This document shows, piece after piece, positions 37,241 through 40,605 of a stretch of 40,605 bases of DNA (position 1 is its first letter; the number at the start of each line of letters is the position of its first letter). The position numbers and the translations under genes are program-made. The stretch covers positions 1-40,605 of the forward strand of contig NZ_SRYR01000016.1 of NCBI RefSeq assembly GCF_004794105.1, read 5' to 3'. The stretch comes from Clostridium sartagoforme. GTDB taxonomy: Bacteria; Bacillota; Clostridia; Clostridiales; Clostridiaceae. Below the pieces are notes generated by a model. That model did not search any database. It was not told where the DNA came from and worked only from the letters and a program-made list of their open reading frames with translations.

Positions 37241-37731
37241 ATGAAAAAGAAGGTTTTAATAATACTAAGTATAATCGTAGTATTAGTTATTTTTAGTTTT
37301 GCCTATGTATCACTTAAGACTAAAAAATTAGAGAAACAGATGGTAAGTTATATTGAGGAAAAGGGATACTCTAGAGAGGATATTACTAAATTAGATGTAA
37401 GTCATTCTTTGTTTGGTGCAATAAAGTGATTCTTAGCTTCAGATGGAGTTTTCTTAAAAGGAATACCTTAATACCTTACTCCATCTGAAGCTTAGAAGAA
37501 CTAATCCAGGCGCGTAGCAGTGCTTAACTCCCACTTTAATAAGATGGGAGTATTAGAAATGGTAGCGATCGGATAAAGTTAGAGGGTGGATGGAATATAA
37601 GTATAGTTTATAAGGATGAACCAGGCGTGGACTATTCTTACACCATTGAAAGAGGTGAGATTACTCTGTCAGGTTTTTCTGGAGATATTAAAGATAAAAG
37701 TACATTAAAGCATTTAGATATTGCTCAATAG
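37241..37731 (+). pseudogene. DUF3139 gene split by a 152-bp insertion
   Basis: The 5' part encodes an N-terminal membrane anchor (about 4-22) and the DUF3139-like text KQMVSYIEEKGYSREDITK, then stops at TGA 37427-37429, directly after the insertion point. The 3' part resumes in frame at 37579 (LEGGWNISIVYKDEPGVDYSY) and ends at TAG 37729-37731. Removing 37427-37578 restores one continuous frame of about 112 codons. AGGGG lies about 10 bases before the first ATG. The remaining product is a 62-residue truncated protein. DUF3139 proteins are small, membrane-anchored and uncharacterised. Confidence 0.8.
37427..37578 (+). mobile_element. 152-bp non-autonomous insertion inside the DUF3139 gene
   Basis: It is bounded by ATAAAG at both ends (37421-37426 and 37573-37578), so it either duplicated its target or ends with a target-like word. 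It has no terminal inverted repeats. It contains a 15-bp perfect stem (37435-37449 with 37478-37492), a small GCGC/GTGC hairpin and ACTCCCA/TGGGAGT (37527-37533 with 37545-37551). Subterminal hairpins without inverted ends recall IS200/IS605-derived miniature elements. That class assignment is inference. Confidence 0.55.
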
Positions 37732-37775
37732 ATTAGTATTAAAATAATTTGTTATAAAATTTAGTTGGAGGATTT

Positions 37776-38090
37776 ATGGAGAAAGAGACTAATAAAAAAT
37801 TAGCCTTTGGATTTGTTACTTTATTATTAGCAGGTATAGGGATTTTGTTTGCTTTTACCTTTGGAGATATTAACTATGGAGATATTATATTAAATAATAT
37901 AGGATTAAGACCTTGGTCTAAAGGGAATTCAGGGACTCACTACACTATCTATTATTCTCTTATATTTTTTATACCATCAGTAATTTTAGGATATAAGTAC
38001 AAGGACAATTTTGGAGCTAAGATAGGAATGGGAATTTCTATTGTAATGATAGTATTAATTGCTTTTGGATTTATATTTGCTGGGTATTAG
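37776..38090 (+). CDS. Small three-helix membrane protein
   Basis: A 104-residue protein with hydrophobic segments at about 9-29, 58-74 and 82-102. The loop between the first two carries GDINYGDIILNNIGLRPWSKG. No family is recognised. TTGGAGG lies 5 bases before the ATG. It directly follows the broken DUF3139 gene and precedes a GNAT gene on the same strand, with short gaps, and may share their transcript. Confidence 0.68.
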   Translation: MEKETNKKLAFGFVTLLLAGIGILFAFTFGDINYGDIILNNIGLRPWSKGNSGTHYTIYYSLIFFIPSVILGYKYKDNFGAKIGMGISIVMIVLIAFGFIFAGY

Positions 38091-38147
38091 ATATAAGGTG
38101 AAATAGCTTTTTAGCTGAAAGTAAGCGAAAGAGTTATGGAGGGGTAT

Positions 38148-38648
38148 ATGGTTAAAATTAGAAAAGCTAATAAGACAGATGGATTAGGGATAGCTATAGT
38201 TAATGTCTACACATGGAAAACAACATATTCAGATTTAATTCCAAGTGAAATTATTGATGGAAGAATTGAATCCTTAATAGATATGACGGCGAGAATTGAA
38301 AGAGAGATAGAAGATACTAATAATTATATTATTGCAGCTGTCAATGATACAATTGTAGGTTTTTGTACTTATGGTAAATCTAGAGATGACTCCTTTTTAG
38401 ATTATGGAGAAATATATGCAATATATGTATTAAAGGGTTTTCAAGGATTAGGATTAGGTAAAAAATTATTTTTATCTGCAGCTAAGGAGTTAAAAGAAGA
38501 GGGATATTCATCTGTTATAATAAATTGTTTAAAGGGGAATCCATCGGTAGAGTTTTATAAGAGGTTGGGTGGAAAAGTTGTAGGAGAAAGAGAAGATGAA
38601 TATAAAGGGAGTATGATTACTGAAGAGATAATAGGAATTAAAATATAA
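38148..38648 (+). CDS. GNAT-family N-acetyltransferase
   Basis: A 166-residue acetyltransferase. The N-terminus (KIRKANKTDGLGIAIVNVYTWKTTY) is typical of the RimI/PhnO-like group. The acetyl-CoA motif A is IYAIYVLKGFQGLGLGKKLF (Q-x-x-G-x-G), and NPSVEFYKRLGGKVVGE gives motif B. The substrate is unknown. ATG at 38148 is chosen because GGAGGGG lies just 5 bases upstream; an in-frame ATG at 38136 overlaps that site. Confidence 0.9.
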   Translation: MVKIRKANKTDGLGIAIVNVYTWKTTYSDLIPSEIIDGRIESLIDMTARIEREIEDTNNYIIAAVNDTIVGFCTYGKSRDDSFLDYGEIYAIYVLKGFQGLGLGKKLFLSAAKELKEEGYSSVIINCLKGNPSVEFYKRLGGKVVGEREDEYKGSMITEEIIGIKI

Positions 38649-38690
38649 AAATTAATTGTAATATAGGATACAACAAGTCGGGGGAAGATT

Positions 38691-39175
38691 ATGTTTTATT
38701 TTAAGGATTTTGACTTATTAACTGATGATGATATTGATTTAAAGATTGAAAAAAAGGTTCCAGCTAATGAAGAAAAAGGGCGTGTCCCTTCATATAAGTA
38801 TAGGATTACCCTTCATAATATGGAAGATACTATTGGAGCTATTGATATAAGGATAGGACATAATGAAAATACATATTATGGTGGAAATATTGGATATACC
38901 ATTAATGAAGAATATAGAGGTAATAGTTATGCATCAAAGGCTTGTAAAATCATAAGGGAAGTAGCAATAGTACATGGAATGGAAAAGCTTATTATTACTT
39001 GTAATCCAGATAATTTTCCATCAAGAAGAACTTGTGAAAAGTCAGGTCTTAAGCTAAGAGAATAGTAGATTTACCTATATACAATCAAATGTATGTAGCT
39101 GGTGAAAGGCAAAAATGCATATATGAATGGGATTTAAAGAACAAAAGGAGTGAAAACTATGATGAAAATATTTAA
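38691..39175 (+). pseudogene. Frameshifted GNAT acetyltransferase gene (RimJ/RimL-like)
   Basis: The gene begins with a GGGG-type site and reads 124 codons to TAG at 39063-39065. It carries the motif-A-like text GYTINEEYRGNSYASKA and NPDNFPSRRTCEKSGLKLRE, but lacks the family's C-terminal strand. In the +1-shifted frame the missing part follows at once: IVDLPIYNQMYVAGERQK and then CIYEWDL. One missing base near 39060-39063 explains this. A sequencing error is the alternative. The shifted frame runs to TAA at 39173-39175, overlapping the next gene's start. Confidence 0.7.
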
Positions 39176-39458
39176 AAGTGTTACATTCTGGTTTTTTATT
39201 GCAAGCATAGTGGTAATTACAATCAATATAACAGGGAATGATGTTAAAAATATATTGTTAATTGGATTAAACCCTATATTGAATTTTGCTGTTTATACTG
39301 AACCATTTAGGAGTATTGCATGGAATGATGGACCTAATATTTTCATGTATATTGCACACTTAATTACTTTTATTTTTACAGCTGCTATAATTGATTTTAT
39401 TATATATACAATTAAGTATAGTATTAAAAAGTCGATCTCTTTAAAAATAGAACATTAA
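39159..39458 (+). CDS. Small membrane protein of unknown function
   Basis: A 99-residue protein with hydrophobic segments at about 8-26, 30-50 and 65-88, and a basic C-terminus. No family is recognised. ATG at 39159 is chosen for AAGGAG 8 bases upstream; ATG at 39162 or GTG at 39150 are possible but poorer. It follows the damaged GNAT gene closely and ends before a bidirectional terminator. Confidence 0.62.
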   Translation: MMKIFKSVTFWFFIASIVVITINITGNDVKNILLIGLNPILNFAVYTEPFRSIAWNDGPNIFMYIAHLITFIFTAAIIDFIIYTIKYSIKKSISLKIEH

Positions 39459-39510
39459 TAATTTTTAATTTAAATCGTGTTATAATATAGATTATTATAT
39501 ATTTGAATTT

Positions 39511-39546
39511 AAAAAAGGGGCTGTCGTACAAACAGCTCCTTTTTTT
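39511..39546. terminator. Bidirectional terminator between convergent genes
   Basis: A6GGGGCTGT (39511-39524) pairs with ACAGCTCCT6 (39532-39546, one G-T pair), loop of 7. The A and T runs make it symmetrical, ending the + strand small-gene run and the minus-strand secreted-protein gene. Confidence 0.88.
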
Positions 39547-39548
39547 AC

Positions 39549-39896
39549 TTAAGGAGTTTTGCTAAAATATAAAGCAATTTCTCCATCTGATATTAAGATT
39601 ATAGTATTTTTATTTGTAATAGTGCCACCATTACATTTTCTGTTACAGTTTATATTTTTATAAACTATGTCAGCGTTCTGATCTAAAATAATAATTGCAG
39701 AGTTCTTCTCAGGATTTAAAAATTTAAATTGTAAATTATAAGAACCTGTATCATTAGGATCAAGCCTGTAAATACCTTCTTTATATACTGAATCAGTTGG
39801 AGGGATAGTTGCATTTGTATAAGCATATGTATTAGTTGTAAAAATCATAAGAAATAAAGCTATTGCAGATAATAAAATAGAAAATCTTTTTTTCAT
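39549..39896 (-). CDS. Small secreted protein of unknown function
   Basis: A 115-residue protein with a clear signal peptide (basic MKKRF, hydrophobic core to about 20, cleavage likely after NTYA). The mature part of about 90 residues looks beta-rich and has a CNRKC cysteine pair that could form a disulphide. No family is recognised. ATG at 39896 is chosen because GAGG lies 8 bases upstream; an in-frame GTG at 39905 overlaps that site. It ends at the bidirectional terminator and faces away from the DUF1343 gene. Confidence 0.68.
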   Translation of the reverse strand: MKKRFSILLSAIALFLMIFTTNTYAYTNATIPPTDSVYKEGIYRLDPNDTGSYNLQFKFLNPEKNSAIIILDQNADIVYKNINCNRKCNGGTITNKNTIILISDGEIALYFSKTP

Positions 39897-39905
39897 TTGT
39901 TTCAC

Positions 39906-40322
39906 CTCACAAATATTATTTCCTTTATTTAATTAATTATAAATCTATATAGTTTTTTTATTATTAAAAGGATCAATAATTTATATGACACTAATAAATT
40001 ATTAATATAAGAAAAACTGGTCAAGATATGAAACAAAATAACATAAATTAAGTAATAGATTGAAATGGAATTTCCAATATGATACAATATTTTTGTAAAC
40101 GTAACCACAATTCTATGAATAATATTAGTGTGTACTAAACTTAAATATTTATATGTGAAGGGAGGAAAAATAAAAGTTACCAATATGTATAAATTGTCGT
40201 TGTTAAAATGTAAACTAAGTCATTAAAAGTATAAGATAAGTTTGTATATACTAAGTTTTAACTTTTAAATGAAAAAATATTATTCTTATTAATGAAAAAA
40301 TTATTATTATAGGGGGTAAACT
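39906..40322 (+). other. Gene-free AT-rich region
   Basis: It lies between divergent genes. A minus-strand open frame at 39929-40183 lacks a ribosome site and has chance-like Ile/Tyr/Leu-rich content, so it is not called. The right edge holds AGGGGGT before the next ATG. I see no structure beyond that. Confidence 0.4.
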
Positions 40323-40605
40323 ATGAATTTAAGATTGAAAAGAAAGATAGGGATAATTACATGTGGATTTTTGATTTCTTCAATATTTTTTCAGGCTAAA
40401 GATATAAAAACTGTAAGTGCAAGCAGCAATGCACAAGTAAAATTAGGTATAGACAATTTAGATAAAAATTTAACTATATTTGAAGGAAAAAAAGTAGGAT
40501 TAATAACTAATCCATCTGGTGTGGATAGTAATTTTAAAAGCTCTATAGACGTATTATATGAAAAAACTAATCTAACAACTTTATTTGCAGCAGAACATGG
40601 AATTA
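40323..40605 (+). CDS. namZ: DUF1343 / NamZ-type exo-beta-N-acetylmuramidase, N-terminal part
   Basis: The first 94 codons are present; the window edge cuts the gene. A signal peptide covers about 1-33, ending near TVSASS. From about 40 the DUF1343 start is seen: LGIDNL, KKVGLITNPSGVDSNF, and FAAEHGI at the very end, matching the GLxxNPTGV and PEHGxRG motifs. NamZ-type enzymes of this family remove N-acetylmuramic acid from peptidoglycan fragments outside the cell, feeding MurNAc recovery. GGGGG lies 6 bases before the ATG. Confidence 0.85.
   Translation, partial: MNLRLKRKIGIITCGFLISSIFFQAKDIKTVSASSNAQVKLGIDNLDKNLTIFEGKKVGLITNPSGVDSNFKSSIDVLYEKTNLTTLFAAEHGI

Noticed and set aside
37241..37429. 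A 62-residue membrane protein as a complete small gene
   Set aside because: The frame continues exactly after the 152-bp insertion, so this is the truncated 5' part of a DUF3139 gene.
39929..40183. An 84-codon minus-strand open frame in the gap before the DUF1343 gene
   Set aside because: No ribosome binding site, chance-like composition, no recognisable pattern.

Overview
The window reads as chromosome of a low-GC, spore-forming Firmicute, most likely a Clostridium sensu stricto species from an animal gut. The support is the AT-rich codon use, strong AGGAGG-type ribosome binding sites, clostridial family types (DUF815 ATPase, DUF188, triple-tyrosine protein, PRK06851-type ATPase), a sigma-K-like promoter in front of a coat-like gene, and a host-glycan-type beta-helix cluster. 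No species can be assigned from the sequence alone.

Left part (1-8.9 kb). The window opens in the right end of an IS200/IS605-type element, with a run of hairpins that looks like an omega/reRNA. Next come an NmrA-like SDR and a LysR regulator (minus), then a TetR-type regulator followed by an FAD-dependent oleate hydratase whose catalytic Glu and Tyr can both be placed. After these are a DUF815 AAA+ ATPase, a His-rich YmaF-family protein, a Cys/His/Lys/Asp-rich CotC-like protein (minus) behind a sigma-K-type promoter, and a GNAT acetyltransferase.

Glycan cluster (8.9-17.4 kb). A cupin/AraC regulator is divergent from a three-gene operon with almost no gaps. The operon encodes a membrane-anchored SurA/PpiC-like foldase and two paralogous secreted beta-helix proteins. 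One ends in an F5/8C (CBM32-like) domain; the other has FN3, FIVAR repeats and an LPATG wall anchor. The best reading is a GH136-like lacto-N-biosidase system with its own chaperone (inference). This is the most interesting system in the window.

Core-gene part (17.8-30.5 kb). This holds pgi and a DUF188 gene (overlapping), a seven-repeat triple-tyrosine protein, a lytic transglycosylase-fold protein, an RsuA-type pseudouridine synthase, a candidate small RNA, pcrA carrying a 339-residue intein in motif III, ligA, and a small membrane protein. Several gaps hold related palindrome-rich intergenic repeats. A (TAAA)14 microsatellite abuts a bidirectional terminator.

Right part (30.5-40.6 kb). 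This holds a two-P-loop ATPase (minus), a complete polar amino-acid ABC importer (binding lipoprotein, permease, ATPase), a small membrane protein, and a Sel1-repeat protein. Then comes a run of small and partly decaying genes: a DUF3139 gene split by a 152-bp insertion, a frameshifted GNAT gene, an intact GNAT gene and small membrane proteins. The window ends with a small secreted protein and the start of a DUF1343/NamZ-type muramidase cut by the window edge.
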